Notes: generated by a model from the letters alone, not told the origin. A DNA stretch of 64,000 bases from Candidatus Parcubacteria bacterium (GCA_023434325.1 JAEYSX010000001.1:62001-126000), one strand, 5' to 3'; counted from the stretch's first letter, positions 41,830 through 50,462 are shown. Numbers and translations are program-made.

Positions 41830-42486
41830 CTATACAACGACTCTTTTGGCGGGACGCACAATGCGCTTAGGACGACCCGACGGAACAATAAGTTTGCGGA
41901 GCTTTTGCTCGATCATGTCGGCCTGGGCGTCCATGCCCCGCTCGGCGTAAGCCTTGTGAAGCAACTGGAAACTCTCTTTGTTTGGTTCGAGCTCCACAGC
42001 CTTCTCGAGCGATTGAAACATCTGCTTCTCGTTGCCGAGTTTTTCTTGCACCTTGGCGTAGGCTACGTGGCGCGCAGCCAGACTATCCTCTAGCTTAAGC
42101 GCCTGCTCAAAGGCGATAGCGGCCTTTTCGTAGTTCTCTGTTTCGTAGTAGATCAGTCCAAGGTTATGCAAGCTGGACGGGCTGGCCTCGATACTGCTGG
42201 CAATCTCAAAGCAGTCAATCGCATCACGGTATTCACGCTGCTTGGCGTACAAGATGCCTAATCGGTTGTAGGCCGCAGCGTTACGCTCGTCGATCTTAAG
42301 GATCGTCAAAAGTGCCTTCTCGGCGCGCAGCATGCGGTTTTCGCGCATACCTTGATGAGCGATATCCCACAGCTTGCCCAGGCGATCACCAATCTTGCGG
42401 GAAGCCCCCAAGAATTCGTCGTCGTGTACTTTGGTGTTATGGAAGGCAAGAAAGCCGAACACACCTACAATAGCAAGTTCCAACAT
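41830..42486 (-). CDS. TPR-repeat protein with N-terminal membrane segment
   Basis: A 218-residue protein. The first 16 residues are hydrophobic (MLELAIVGVFGFLAFH), probably a membrane anchor. From about 55 onward at least four tetratricopeptide repeats are seen (NAAAYNRLGILYAKQREYRDAI, SSLHNLGLIYYETENYEKAAIAFEQALK, EKLGNEKQMFQSLEKAVELEP). The tail is basic (RPKRIVRPAKRVVV). A scaffolding role is likely; the partner is unknown. Confidence 0.85.
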   Translation of the reverse strand: MLELAIVGVFGFLAFHNTKVHDDEFLGASRKIGDRLGKLWDIAHQGMRENRMLRAEKALLTILKIDERNAAAYNRLGILYAKQREYRDAIDCFEIASSIEASPSSLHNLGLIYYETENYEKAAIAFEQALKLEDSLAARHVAYAKVQEKLGNEKQMFQSLEKAVELEPNKESFQLLHKAYAERGMDAQADMIEQKLRKLIVPSGRPKRIVRPAKRVVV

Positions 42487-42548
42487 GAGTACGTACCATT
42501 ATAGTTGGGGGTCGTGCCGTAGACAATAAGCACTTGGCCAAAAATACG

Positions 42549-43415
42549 CTAACTTATACACAGGAACAGATTGTCCAGAACAAGTTTGGTGTTAGCGCTG
42601 GCTCGCAGCGCATCCTGCGCCCGCAGTGCTTCTTTGCGAATCGTGTGCCACCGCTGTATGCGGGCGGCGTCTTGTTTGACGCTTGCCCCTGCAAGGCCGG
42701 CCTGCGCTATGCGCTCCAGCGCCTCTGCCAATCCAAGCGCAATCTCCTTTTGTTTGCTTAGTCCGTCAACCATAGCCAGTCGCTCAAACGATTGCTTTTG
42801 CAGCACTTCTTTTGCCAAATTAACACTCGACAGCAGCGGATGATCCTCGCCGTCAGTCAATAGAGCGGACAACAGCCCGGGTAGTCCCCCGCTCAAAAAG
42901 TACGCCTGCCGCGCCTCTTCTTGGCTTTTACCACTCTGACTAATTAGGGATTGCAGCTGTTCTTCGGTAGGGGATGTAATCGCTATATGCTGCGTTCGTG
43001 ACAAAATTGTAGGCAATAAAGCGCGCGGAGTGCTAGCTGTAAGTATGATGAGCGTGTCTGCTGGCGGTTCCTCTAGCAACTTAAGGAATGCGTTTTGCGC
43101 CTCGGTTGTCAGCGCGTGGGCGTATTCGATAAGTATCGTGCGGCGCAGCGACTGTGTGCCGGTGGTCTTGAGTAGCAAGAATTTCTGTAAGTTGCGGACG
43201 GACTCGATAGAAATCGATGCGCCATCGGGGCGAACCGTCAAATGATACGGATGACTGTCTAACCGGACGCCGAGCATTGCCGCTGCAAGCGCTTCTGCGA
43301 TCGCTGTTTTACCGATACCGGTCGGACCGGTCAATAGAAGCGAGTGCGATGGTCGCGCTGCAAAATTATCTATTTGCGCGCGGGTGGTCTCGTGCAAAAT
43401 CAAATCATCTAACAT
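42549..43415 (-). CDS. holB: DNA polymerase III delta-prime-like clamp-loader subunit
   Basis: A 288-residue AAA+ protein. Walker A is LLLTGPTGIGKTAIAEAL; Walker B is reduced to ILIEYAHALTTEAQNAFLKLLEEPP, with the delta-prime/tau signature around it; sensor 1 and Arg finger fall in ILTASTPRALLPTILSRTQHI. It would be part of the DNA clamp loader. No zinc-binding Cys module is present, unlike E. coli delta-prime. It lies 20 bases downstream of the rluD-like gene. Confidence 0.87.
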   Translation of the reverse strand: MLDDLILHETTRAQIDNFAARPSHSLLLTGPTGIGKTAIAEALAAAMLGVRLDSHPYHLTVRPDGASISIESVRNLQKFLLLKTTGTQSLRRTILIEYAHALTTEAQNAFLKLLEEPPADTLIILTASTPRALLPTILSRTQHIAITSPTEEQLQSLISQSGKSQEEARQAYFLSGGLPGLLSALLTDGEDHPLLSSVNLAKEVLQKQSFERLAMVDGLSKQKEIALGLAEALERIAQAGLAGASVKQDAARIQRWHTIRKEALRAQDALRASANTKLVLDNLFLCIS

Positions 43416-43435
43416 GCGTCACCTCGCTTATACAG

Positions 43436-44290
43436 CTATTGTACCTTGAACTCGGGCGGGAGTGGCGCGATAAAAATCTTGCGCTCGCCGCCAGGAACGG
43501 TAATCTCTAGGCTGAGTGCATGGAGGTAGAGACGGTCACCGTATTTTCCTGAGCCATACAGAGGGTCGCCGACAATCGGATGGCCAAGCTTAGCCAAGTG
43601 GACGCGCAGCTGATGTGTGCGACCGGTCTCTGGCTTTAGCTCGATCAAGCTCTGGCGCTCTCCCTCTTGTAAAACCTTGTAATGTGTTGTTGAAGGCTTG
43701 CCATTTGCACCGACACGAAAGGTGGCCGGCGCCTTGGGGTTGCGCTCGATCGGCATGTCGATGACAGCCTCGGCGGGGTTTAACCGACCCTCCGCTATCG
43801 CGACGTATGTCTTTTTAACCTTACGCATCGAGAACTGCTTTTGCAGCATGCTTAGCGTTTCTTGATTTTTAGCACCAATAATCACGCCGCTTGTAGCGCG
43901 GTCTAGGCGATGAACGATCCCTGCTCTGTCGCCGTCCAGCCCGGTCACTTTGCTGCGCAGAAAGCTGGCAACACTTGCCTCGTTGCCGTGTACGCCTAAT
44001 GCATGAGTTAAAACACCTGCGGGTTTGTTAATGACTACGCAATTATCGTCCTCGTAAAGAACTGGCAGGTCAATGTCCTCGACACGGCCCAGCTCGTCTT
44101 CGTCGTAATCAACCGTAATTTCATCGCCCATACGCAGCTTGTAACCCGACTTGCTGGCCTCATTGCCAACTACAATTCGTCCGCTTTCGAGCAGCTTTTG
44201 TACAAACGCACGGCTGAGCCCGGGCATCGCTGCCGCCACTACTGCGTCGATACGCTGTCCGGCTTGTTCTTCGTCGACTGTTATTTGCAT
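43436..44290 (-). CDS. rluD: RluA/RluD-family 23S rRNA pseudouridine synthase
   Basis: A 284-residue enzyme. An N-terminal S4 domain (QRIDAVVAAAMPGLSRAFVQKLLESGRIVV) precedes the catalytic core with LYEDDNCVVINKPAGVLTH, the active-site block GIVHRLDRATSGVII (catalytic Asp) and LIELKPETGRTHQLRVHLAKLGHPIVGDPLYG. It modifies uridines in large-subunit rRNA; RluD versus RluC specificity cannot be decided here. It abuts the trpS stop. Confidence 0.93.
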   Translation of the reverse strand: MQITVDEEQAGQRIDAVVAAAMPGLSRAFVQKLLESGRIVVGNEASKSGYKLRMGDEITVDYDEDELGRVEDIDLPVLYEDDNCVVINKPAGVLTHALGVHGNEASVASFLRSKVTGLDGDRAGIVHRLDRATSGVIIGAKNQETLSMLQKQFSMRKVKKTYVAIAEGRLNPAEAVIDMPIERNPKAPATFRVGANGKPSTTHYKVLQEGERQSLIELKPETGRTHQLRVHLAKLGHPIVGDPLYGSGKYGDRLYLHALSLEITVPGGERKIFIAPLPPEFKVQ

Positions 44291-45328
44291 TTAAACCTTT
44301 GGCCGAAGACCCACTGCTTGCTGTACACGCAAAAGCGTACGGTTGGCGTGGTCGCGCATGGCGACCTCGCTCTTCTCTAGCTTAGCCATAATTACGGTAT
44401 CGTCGACTGCATCCAGTCTTTGTTGGAAGCCGCGCAAGAACGCACCAACTACCTCGGCAACATCTTTTTTGAGCCCGCCATACGTAGTCTGACCTTCATA
44501 TTGGGCAATTACATCCTGTAGGTCGCGACCGCTAAACAATGACATGATTTGCAAAAGACTGCTGATGCCCGGTCGCTCTTTGACGTCATATCTAATTTCG
44601 TTGAAGCTGTCGGTGGTGGCGCTCATGATCTTTTTGACAGCAACCTCTGGCGTGTCGGTCAGGAAGATGACCCCCTTGCCGGTTTCGTCGCTTTTGCTCA
44701 TCTTTTTTGCTGGGTCGGCCAGATCTTTGATGCGCAACCCCTGATCTTTGCCAAAGAATTCGTGCTGCTTAGCGACGGGCTCGGGCACGGTAAGAAGCTT
44801 GCCAAAGCGGTTATTAAGGCGCTCGGCAATATCGCGTGTAAACTCCAGGTGCTGGGTTTGATCCTCGCCCACGGGCACATATGACGCGTCGTACAATAAT
44901 ATGTCAGCGGCCATCAACACCGGATAGTTAAATAATCCGACACTTAAGCGATCTTCACTTAGTTTTGCCGACTTGTCCTTAAACTGGGTCATGCGGCTCA
45001 TTTCGCCAAAGCCGGTAAAGCAATCAAAGATCCAAGTCAGCTCGCTGTGCGCCGGCACATAGCTTTGTCGATAAATATGTACGTCGTCATTATCAAGAGG
45101 CAAGCCAGCAGCAACAAACACGCGCAGATTCTGCATAACCTGTTCTTGTAATTGAGAGTGATCGATGGGAGTTGTAAAGCTATGTAAATCAGGGATGAAC
45201 AAGTTTATCTGGTACTCGTTCGCCCTATTTTTAGCCATATCGACAATTGGAAGTAACCCACCAAGATAGTTTCCGATATGCAAATCGTTATTAGCCCTAA
45301 GGCCTGTCAAAATTACTGGTTTATTCAT
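44291..45328 (-). CDS. trpS: Tryptophanyl-tRNA synthetase
   Basis: A 345-residue class I synthetase: ILTGLRANNDLHIGNYLGG (HIGH-type), YPVLMAADILLYDASYVPVGEDQTQHLEF, and AKKMSKSDETGKG (KMSKS). It charges the tRNA-Trp found at 13116. ATG 45328 is preferred: TATAAT (overlapping the trpA stop) lies 9 bases upstream, so it may also have its own leaderless promoter inside the trp operon. A start at 45346 is in frame. Its placement right after trpBA suggests joint control by tryptophan. Confidence 0.95.
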   Translation of the reverse strand: MNKPVILTGLRANNDLHIGNYLGGLLPIVDMAKNRANEYQINLFIPDLHSFTTPIDHSQLQEQVMQNLRVFVAAGLPLDNDDVHIYRQSYVPAHSELTWIFDCFTGFGEMSRMTQFKDKSAKLSEDRLSVGLFNYPVLMAADILLYDASYVPVGEDQTQHLEFTRDIAERLNNRFGKLLTVPEPVAKQHEFFGKDQGLRIKDLADPAKKMSKSDETGKGVIFLTDTPEVAVKKIMSATTDSFNEIRYDVKERPGISSLLQIMSLFSGRDLQDVIAQYEGQTTYGGLKKDVAEVVGAFLRGFQQRLDAVDDTVIMAKLEKSEVAMRDHANRTLLRVQQAVGLRPKV

Positions 45329-45338
45329 ATTGTTGATA

Positions 45339-46148
45339 TTATACATCAGTTAGCTCCGCTCGTCGGACTTCTCTTGCCATCTTGTTAACAAAATTCGTTG
45401 CTGCGCCAAGTCCATGCGCGGAAAGTTCGCTGATAATGGCGCTACCGACCACGACAATATCTGCATAAGGCGCGACAGTCCTGAGCCTTTCTAGGCTCGA
45501 GACGCCAAAGCCCACAGCCAGCGGCACGTTGGTTCGCTCCCTTACACGCCGCAAATAAGGCTCGAGCTCTTCGTCAAACCCCTGTTTTGTACCGGTCACG
45601 CCTTGCCGCGACATACAGTAGATAAACCCTTGTGCAATAGCAGCATTTTTGGCGATGCGCTCGGGGGTAGAGGTCGGTGCAAGCGTTACGATATTGTACA
45701 GACTGTAGCGTTCACAAGCAGCAAGTAACCCTTCGTGCTCTGCTGATTCGCGCGCAGCATCCGGCACGATAATGCCAGAGATCCCGGCTTTGGCTGCGTC
45801 CTTACAAAACTTCTCTACGCCATATTTGTAAACTATATTGTAGTAAGTCATGAATAGCAGCGGGATCGTGGTTGCCTTGGAGAGTTCTGCTGCAATTGCA
45901 AACGCATCGGCGACTTTTGTGCCGCTAGCCAGAGCCTGCTCGCATGCCTGCTGAATGGTGGGGCCGTCTGCCAGCGGATCAGAAAACGGTATCTGAAGTT
46001 CCACCAAATCAACCCCGGCACCTTCCATTCCTACCACCAGCTTCTTTGTCGTCGCCAGATCGGGATAACCCACAACGGCGTGCGCCATCAGCGCAGGCCT
46101 GTTCTCTAGCGAAATCTGTTGTAGACGCGCGTCTATATCATTGACCAT
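45339..46148 (-). CDS. trpA: Tryptophan synthase alpha chain
   Basis: A 269-residue TIM-barrel enzyme that cleaves indole-3-glycerol phosphate. Catalytic Glu and Asp are in VDLVELQIPFSDPLADGPTIQ; GIIVPDAARE, FIYCMSRQGVTG and PLAVGFGVSSLE are the phosphate-binding loops. The ATG overlaps the end of trpB by 11 bases. No other gene for making indole-glycerol phosphate is in the window. Confidence 0.96.
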   Translation of the reverse strand: MVNDIDARLQQISLENRPALMAHAVVGYPDLATTKKLVVGMEGAGVDLVELQIPFSDPLADGPTIQQACEQALASGTKVADAFAIAAELSKATTIPLLFMTYYNIVYKYGVEKFCKDAAKAGISGIIVPDAARESAEHEGLLAACERYSLYNIVTLAPTSTPERIAKNAAIAQGFIYCMSRQGVTGTKQGFDEELEPYLRRVRERTNVPLAVGFGVSSLERLRTVAPYADIVVVGSAIISELSAHGLGAATNFVNKMAREVRRAELTDV

Positions 46149-47367
46149 GGCGTTTCGCCTCCTGTCTTATAAATTTGTAGAATGGCTTGTCGTCGAACGC
46201 ATCGGCAAGTATAAACAGATCCTTGTCGCTCCTACCCGACAGATTTACGACAATTACGTTGTCTTTTGGCAACGTTGGAGCTACTCGTATTGCTTCTGCA
46301 AGCGCGTGCGATGACTCTAGCGCCGGCAAGACACCTTCTAGTTTTGCCGTCAGCGCAAATGCCTCGAGCACCTCCTTATCTGTTGCACTCGAAAATTGCA
46401 CCCGGCCGCGTTGTTGCAGATCTGCTAGCTCCGGCCCAACCCCCGGATAGTCCAGACCAGCAGAAATACTGTGTGTTTTTTGAAGCTGACCGTCATCGTC
46501 CTGCAGAAATATGGATTTGTACCCCTCGATCACGCCCGCGCTGCCACCCGTAAAGCGTCTAGCGTGCTGCCCGGGTGCATTGCCTTTGCCACCAGCCTCG
46601 ACACCTATAAGTTTCGTGCCTGAGTCGTTAATAAAGTTCGCAAATGCGCCCATCGCATTGCTGCCTCCTCCAACACATGCGATGACATAATCGGGTTTTA
46701 CACCCTCGACCGCCTTTAACTGCGCTTCGATTTCTTTGCCAACAATCGACTGAAAGTCGCGCACGATAGTGGGGTACGGGTGCGGCCCTAATGCTGATCC
46801 TAGCAAATAGTAGGTATCGGTGCTGCGTCGTATCCATTCCCTAATCGCTTCATTAACGGCATCCTTGAGCGTCTGGCTGCCGCTTTCTACCGCTACCACT
46901 TCTGCTCCAAGTCGCTCCATCACAAATACATTCGGTCGCTGGCGTTCCATATCTGTCTTGCCCATGTAGATAGTGCATGACATGCCAAACTTGGCGGCAA
47001 CCGTGGCCGTAGCGACGCCATGCTGCCCCGCACCAGTTTCGGCAATCAACCGCCTTTTACCCATCCGTTTTGCTAGCAGCGCCTGACCTACGCAATGTGT
47101 AATTTTATGTGCGCCAGTTATATTGAGCCCCTCGTTTTTTAAGTAGATCTTGGCTCCGCCGCAATACCGCGTAAGATTCTCGGCGTATGTCAGTGGAGTG
47201 GGTCGCCCGCAAAACGTCGCCAATAAATGTTCAAACTCACGGCGAAATTCAGGATCGCGTATAGCCTCTTGATAGGCTTGCTCTAGCTCCTCTAACGCCG
47301 GAATCAGCACTTCAGGTACGTATCGACCTCCAAACTCTCCAAAGTAACCTGCTTGTTGTAACTTCAT
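46138..47367 (-). CDS. trpB: Tryptophan synthase beta chain
   Basis: A 409-residue PLP enzyme of the TrpB1 type: GYFGEFGGRYVPEVLIPALEEL at the start, PLP-binding Lys in NITGAHKITHCVGQALLAK, the catalytic Glu in IAETGAGQHGVATA, the glycine loop ACVGGGSNAMGAF and SAGLDYPGVGPELADL. It joins indole and serine. It overlaps the asparagine synthase-like gene upstream by 4 bases. Confidence 0.97.
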   Translation of the reverse strand: MKLQQAGYFGEFGGRYVPEVLIPALEELEQAYQEAIRDPEFRREFEHLLATFCGRPTPLTYAENLTRYCGGAKIYLKNEGLNITGAHKITHCVGQALLAKRMGKRRLIAETGAGQHGVATATVAAKFGMSCTIYMGKTDMERQRPNVFVMERLGAEVVAVESGSQTLKDAVNEAIREWIRRSTDTYYLLGSALGPHPYPTIVRDFQSIVGKEIEAQLKAVEGVKPDYVIACVGGGSNAMGAFANFINDSGTKLIGVEAGGKGNAPGQHARRFTGGSAGVIEGYKSIFLQDDDGQLQKTHSISAGLDYPGVGPELADLQQRGRVQFSSATDKEVLEAFALTAKLEGVLPALESSHALAEAIRVAPTLPKDNVIVVNLSGRSDKDLFILADAFDDKPFYKFIRQEAKRHGQ

Positions 47368-48911
47368 ATCTCCCCCTCTACTTCTTGCCGAAGATTTTGC
47401 ACCAACTCCATGACGTCTTCCTCTCGTTTAAATCTTTTCGTGCGGCAAAGGCTATCGCCAGATATCTGATGAAAATGTATCCGGTATAACGCTGTTACTA
47501 ACTCCTGAAACGAGTGGCCCGTTATCTGCCGCACTTCCGACTCCAGATAGCTGTGTAGGCTATCGTCGTTAGTACGACCCGTCGCGCCGCTTGCCATTTT
47601 CTCTTTAGGTCGATTATATATGTACTCCGGGAGCCCGATCTGTTGTGCGAACTTGCGGAGCGGCAGCTTCGTAACATACTTGCCGTCCGATACATAACGC
47701 ACTTTGTGTTCTGGGGTGAGTGCATATGCAGCAGCGACTACTTGCTGATCCAAGTATGGGACGCGGCCCTCGATAAGATTTCGGGCGAATATTCTCTCGT
47801 AACGCTGCAGCAGCGTATTATAGAATACCCCCTCGAAAAACATGGTGTATACTTTCGCTGCTTGCCGGGGGTTTAGTCCATGCAGAAATCTGTCATATCC
47901 GTAAAAAAGCTCGTCAGCGCCCTCGCCGCCAATTACTACATCCATGCCCTGTCGCTTAATTGCTCTTGCCAGCTCATCATACAGCAGTGCGATGCGCGAG
48001 ACACGGGCGAACGGAGATTCGACATCATACACAATGCGAGGCATTTTACTCACAAGCGCTTGGCCGGCAGGGAGCGATACGTGCGTTAACGTCAGCCCTA
48101 AATGCTGCGCCAACTTGCTTGCGGCCCTCACATCTGCAGCGCCTTTGGTGCCTATACAAAACGCGGATAACCTCTTGTGTTGAGGTTTCGGCAGGTGATT
48201 CACAAGCACCTGGACAATAATCGAACTATCAAGCCCGCCGCTCATTAATAGCGCGACGCCCTTGTCGCTTTGCCGTAAGTACCGTTCCGTTGGCGCGACG
48301 ATTGCCTCGATTAGACTTTGCTCAAAGTTGGCCGACTGCGCATCGTATGCAAAGCACTGATGAGACAATTCTCCGGTCTCTCTGTGGTACGTGACTATCT
48401 CCCCGGGCAATACCTCGTGTATCCTCTTTTGCAGGGGTGTCAGTGCCTTCATTTCAGAGGCAAACGCGAATATATCGCCATCGTACACATAGTACAGAGG
48501 TTTAATGCCCACCGTATCTCTTGCCAACACCGCACTCGTGGTATCTATTCGTGCTACTGCAAACATCCCTCTGCAGTGTCGCAAGAACTTCAGGCCATGT
48601 CGCTGCAACCCCTCACGCAAACATAGTGTGTCAGAGGTAATGCTCGTGCTCGAGAGCTCGTATCTGTCTGCGAGCTGCCTCGCATTCGTAATCAAACCGT
48701 TGAATAACAGGACCGAGTCATCTTGCCGGAGTATGGACGCCAACCCATCATTGGCAACATCATCCGTAGGTAAACGGCAATAGCCGTAGCTCGCTCCGTC
48801 GACGTGCAAAACGTCAGACGTCCTGCCGCGTGCCGAGACCGCACGCAGACCTTCGTCAAACTCTGCCCGATAAGTACGAGTTCTGCTACTTATTCCAATG
48901 AATCCGCACAT
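47364..48911 (-). CDS. Asparagine synthase-like glutamine amidotransferase
   Basis: A 515-residue AsnB-type protein. The mature N terminus begins with Cys 2 (MCGFIGISS), the glutaminase nucleophile; VSARGRTSD and LLFNGLITNARQLADRY are in the class II amidotransferase domain. The synthase domain has the PP-loop LLMSGGLDSSII and VIGGEGADELFYGYDRFL. It would make asparagine, but its place between a DAHP synthase gene and trpBA is unusual, so another amidated product cannot be excluded. TGATG overlap with the ORF upstream, and overlap with trpB. Confidence 0.88.
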   Translation of the reverse strand: MCGFIGISSRTRTYRAEFDEGLRAVSARGRTSDVLHVDGASYGYCRLPTDDVANDGLASILRQDDSVLLFNGLITNARQLADRYELSSTSITSDTLCLREGLQRHGLKFLRHCRGMFAVARIDTTSAVLARDTVGIKPLYYVYDGDIFAFASEMKALTPLQKRIHEVLPGEIVTYHRETGELSHQCFAYDAQSANFEQSLIEAIVAPTERYLRQSDKGVALLMSGGLDSSIIVQVLVNHLPKPQHKRLSAFCIGTKGAADVRAASKLAQHLGLTLTHVSLPAGQALVSKMPRIVYDVESPFARVSRIALLYDELARAIKRQGMDVVIGGEGADELFYGYDRFLHGLNPRQAAKVYTMFFEGVFYNTLLQRYERIFARNLIEGRVPYLDQQVVAAAYALTPEHKVRYVSDGKYVTKLPLRKFAQQIGLPEYIYNRPKEKMASGATGRTNDDSLHSYLESEVRQITGHSFQELVTALYRIHFHQISGDSLCRTKRFKREEDVMELVQNLRQEVEGEI

Positions 48912-49175
48912 CAGGCGAACTCCCGGACAATTCCAACAAACACCCGTGCATGCCGGACTCTTGGAAGGGCTCCACTGCGGTCGCCTAATAGCGCCGTATA
49001 TAAAGCTCTGCCTCCTTCTAGCCTAGCTGTCTGTCGTGCAACGCCAAAGGCAGACACGAATAACCGTGCCGCTTCCTTCCTCCTGTATCGCAGCCATGAG
49101 GCCCGATCTATCGGCCTTGCCAATACTTTCGATGTAGTTCATTTGATTTGTGATGATCTTCTCTGATGTTTTCAT
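48911..49175 (-). pseudogene. Small ORF interrupted by one frameshift (or programmed shift)
   Basis: ATG 49175 has an ideal ribosome site (CAGGAG, 7 bases away) and opens MKTSEKIITNQMNYIESIG, but this frame stops at 49023. The next frame carries on from about 49090 (ARLFVSAFGVARQTARLEGG) and ends in a TGA that overlaps the ATG of the asparagine synthase-like gene, as true neighbours do here. The whole span is one base too long for an 87-residue product. An SD-like AGGAGGAAGG lies at the crossover, near 49080, so a programmed +1 shift is possible besides mutation or sequence error. No family recognised. Confidence 0.45.
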
Positions 49176-49229
49176 AGTGGTTCTCCTGTAACTTGATAAT
49201 TTTCAATAACCTTACCTATTTGTCTAAGT

Positions 49230-50282
49230 TTATATACTCACTGCCAACCTTCTCTGCTGATGCAGCCTCGCATCGCTCATGGTCCGCAGCACCCTTACCG
49301 CCTCGTCCTGGCGCACGCATGCGTCTACTTGACTGAGTCCGGGCACCTTGCCAGTATCTGACTGCTTCCCAGGTAGGCGGTAACTTTCCATCATCACCAT
49401 ATCAACGATAATACCTCTGCCCATCAATCGACCAAGAGCTGCTGCTATCGTCAACTGCCCAGCCTCGCCTCCGCCCTCCCATTTTGCGTGATCATGCGAT
49501 AAATCTACGCCCAGCGCGATCTTCCCTGCGCCAAATTCTGCGTCGAGAGTACGTCGTGCAGTCACTATCTCCATCTCAAGATTTTCTTCTAATGGGCCCT
49601 CTGGCCGGGGCAATGAACCGCGCAAGATTAGACCAACGTGTGGATTCGCATGCGTTCTTACCATTCGCGGACCCCGCAAGGTGAGCCTAAAACGATCTTC
49701 TGGCTTGTCGCTAATTAACGTATGTATACCGTTTACCACCGATGTTAAGTCGCCCTGACGGTCGTGCTTCACCCAAGCAGCAGCCGGCACGATACCTGCC
49801 TCGAGCTCGTCTTCGGTTGGTCTTAGAAGCTGCCTCACGCCACTATCCTCGGTATTTCGCGCACCACCCCACCTCGCGGTCTGCCACGGCCCGGCAACAG
49901 CATGATCACTCTCATCCATAACTTCGCTGACTATCCCAATCCCGGCTTGCGTAAGGAGCTGCGCGCCCTCACCATACACGCTAACCCCGCCCGGTTGATG
50001 GAGCAGACCCGTGGTACCCCCACGCGTCCGTGGTTTTACCAAGTTTTTTCTGCCGCGATACTGGATACCAGGCAGTTCGTCGGCGGCGTCAGCCATAGCC
50101 TTATTGTGCTGAACTAGACCGAGCTCGCCGTTTTCGTGACGATTACTATCGTCAGCACACGGTCCGGCGTAAACCAGCAACGGCCCCTCAGGCCTACCTG
50201 CCAGTGCCATATGTTCGCCCTCCACCCTACGCATATCGTTAATTTGATTTGTTTGATCTGCAGTTGGAAGAATAATCTCCAT
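49230..50282 (-). CDS. aroG: DAHP synthase (AroG/F/H type)
   Basis: A 350-residue class I 3-deoxy-D-arabino-heptulosonate-7-phosphate synthase, the first enzyme of aromatic biosynthesis. LLVYAGPCADDS, GRKNLVKPRTRGGTTGL (PEP-binding Lys/Arg), ARWGGARNTEDSGVRQL, MVRTHANPHVGLILRG and LGVDLSHDHAKWEGG (metal ligands) are all in place. AAGGAG precedes the ATG at about 9 bases. It is the first structural gene after the attenuator at 50302-50462. Confidence 0.93.
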   Translation of the reverse strand: MEIILPTADQTNQINDMRRVEGEHMALAGRPEGPLLVYAGPCADDSNRHENGELGLVQHNKAMADAADELPGIQYRGRKNLVKPRTRGGTTGLLHQPGGVSVYGEGAQLLTQAGIGIVSEVMDESDHAVAGPWQTARWGGARNTEDSGVRQLLRPTEDELEAGIVPAAAWVKHDRQGDLTSVVNGIHTLISDKPEDRFRLTLRGPRMVRTHANPHVGLILRGSLPRPEGPLEENLEMEIVTARRTLDAEFGAGKIALGVDLSHDHAKWEGGGEAGQLTIAAALGRLMGRGIIVDMVMMESYRLPGKQSDTGKVPGLSQVDACVRQDEAVRVLRTMSDARLHQQRRLAVSI

Positions 50283-50301
50283 ATACTTCTCTCCTTATAC
50301 G

Positions 50302-50323
50302 AAAAAACCGCCTGGTGGCGGTT
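50302..50323 (-). terminator. Attenuator terminator (segments 3 and 4) before aroG
   Basis: AACCGCC (50317-50323) pairs with GGCGGTT (50306-50312) around ACCA, and a U run follows. It lies between the leader peptide and the aroG ribosome site, so it would stop transcription of the operon unless segment 3 is held elsewhere. Confidence 0.88.
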
Positions 50324-50348
50324 GCTGTTTTGTTATTACTGATTGTAT

Positions 50349-50426
50349 TTATGCTGAATAAATACGGAACAAACCGCCACGAGTTGTGTCGGTAAACCAA
50401 TACTGCTTGTTAGCAATTTGTGTCAT
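50349..50426 (-). CDS. Aromatic leader peptide with Tyr-Trp-Phe
   Basis: A 25-residue ORF: MTQIANKQYWFTDTT and on to a TAA. Consecutive Tyr-Trp-Phe codons sit at 50402-50394, with further Phe and Tyr near the end. It lies between the promoter and the terminator of the aromatic operon, the typical place of an attenuation peptide. The ATG at 50426 is 7 bases after the -10, so the message is predicted to be leaderless; the in-frame ATG at 50435 overlaps the -10 and cannot be used from this promoter. Confidence 0.8.
   Translation of the reverse strand: MTQIANKQYWFTDTTRGGLFRIYSA
50372..50393 (-). promoter_or_regulatory. Attenuator segments 1 and 2 (antiterminator)
   Basis: Segment 1 ACCGACAC (50386-50393) can pair with segment 2 GTGGCGGT (50373-50380), 7 of 8 positions, loop of 5. 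Segment 2 extended by one base (50372-50380) is a perfect 9-base complement of segment 3 (50315-50323). A ribosome waiting at the Tyr-Trp-Phe codons would cover segment 1, leave segment 2 free to pair with segment 3, and so prevent the terminator. Confidence 0.8.
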
Positions 50427-50433
50427 GTTAGTC

Positions 50434-50462
50434 ATAATACACAAGGCTGGGTGATAGCACAA
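50434..50462 (-). promoter_or_regulatory. Promoter of the aromatic operon
   Basis: TTGTGC (50457-50462), 17-base spacer, TATTAT (50434-50439) on the minus strand. Expected start at or next to the leader-peptide ATG. Confidence 0.7.

Noticed and set aside
50427..50435. ATG 50435 as start of the aromatic leader peptide
   Set aside because: It overlaps the TATTAT -10, so it would not be in the mRNA from this promoter; ATG 50426 is used instead.
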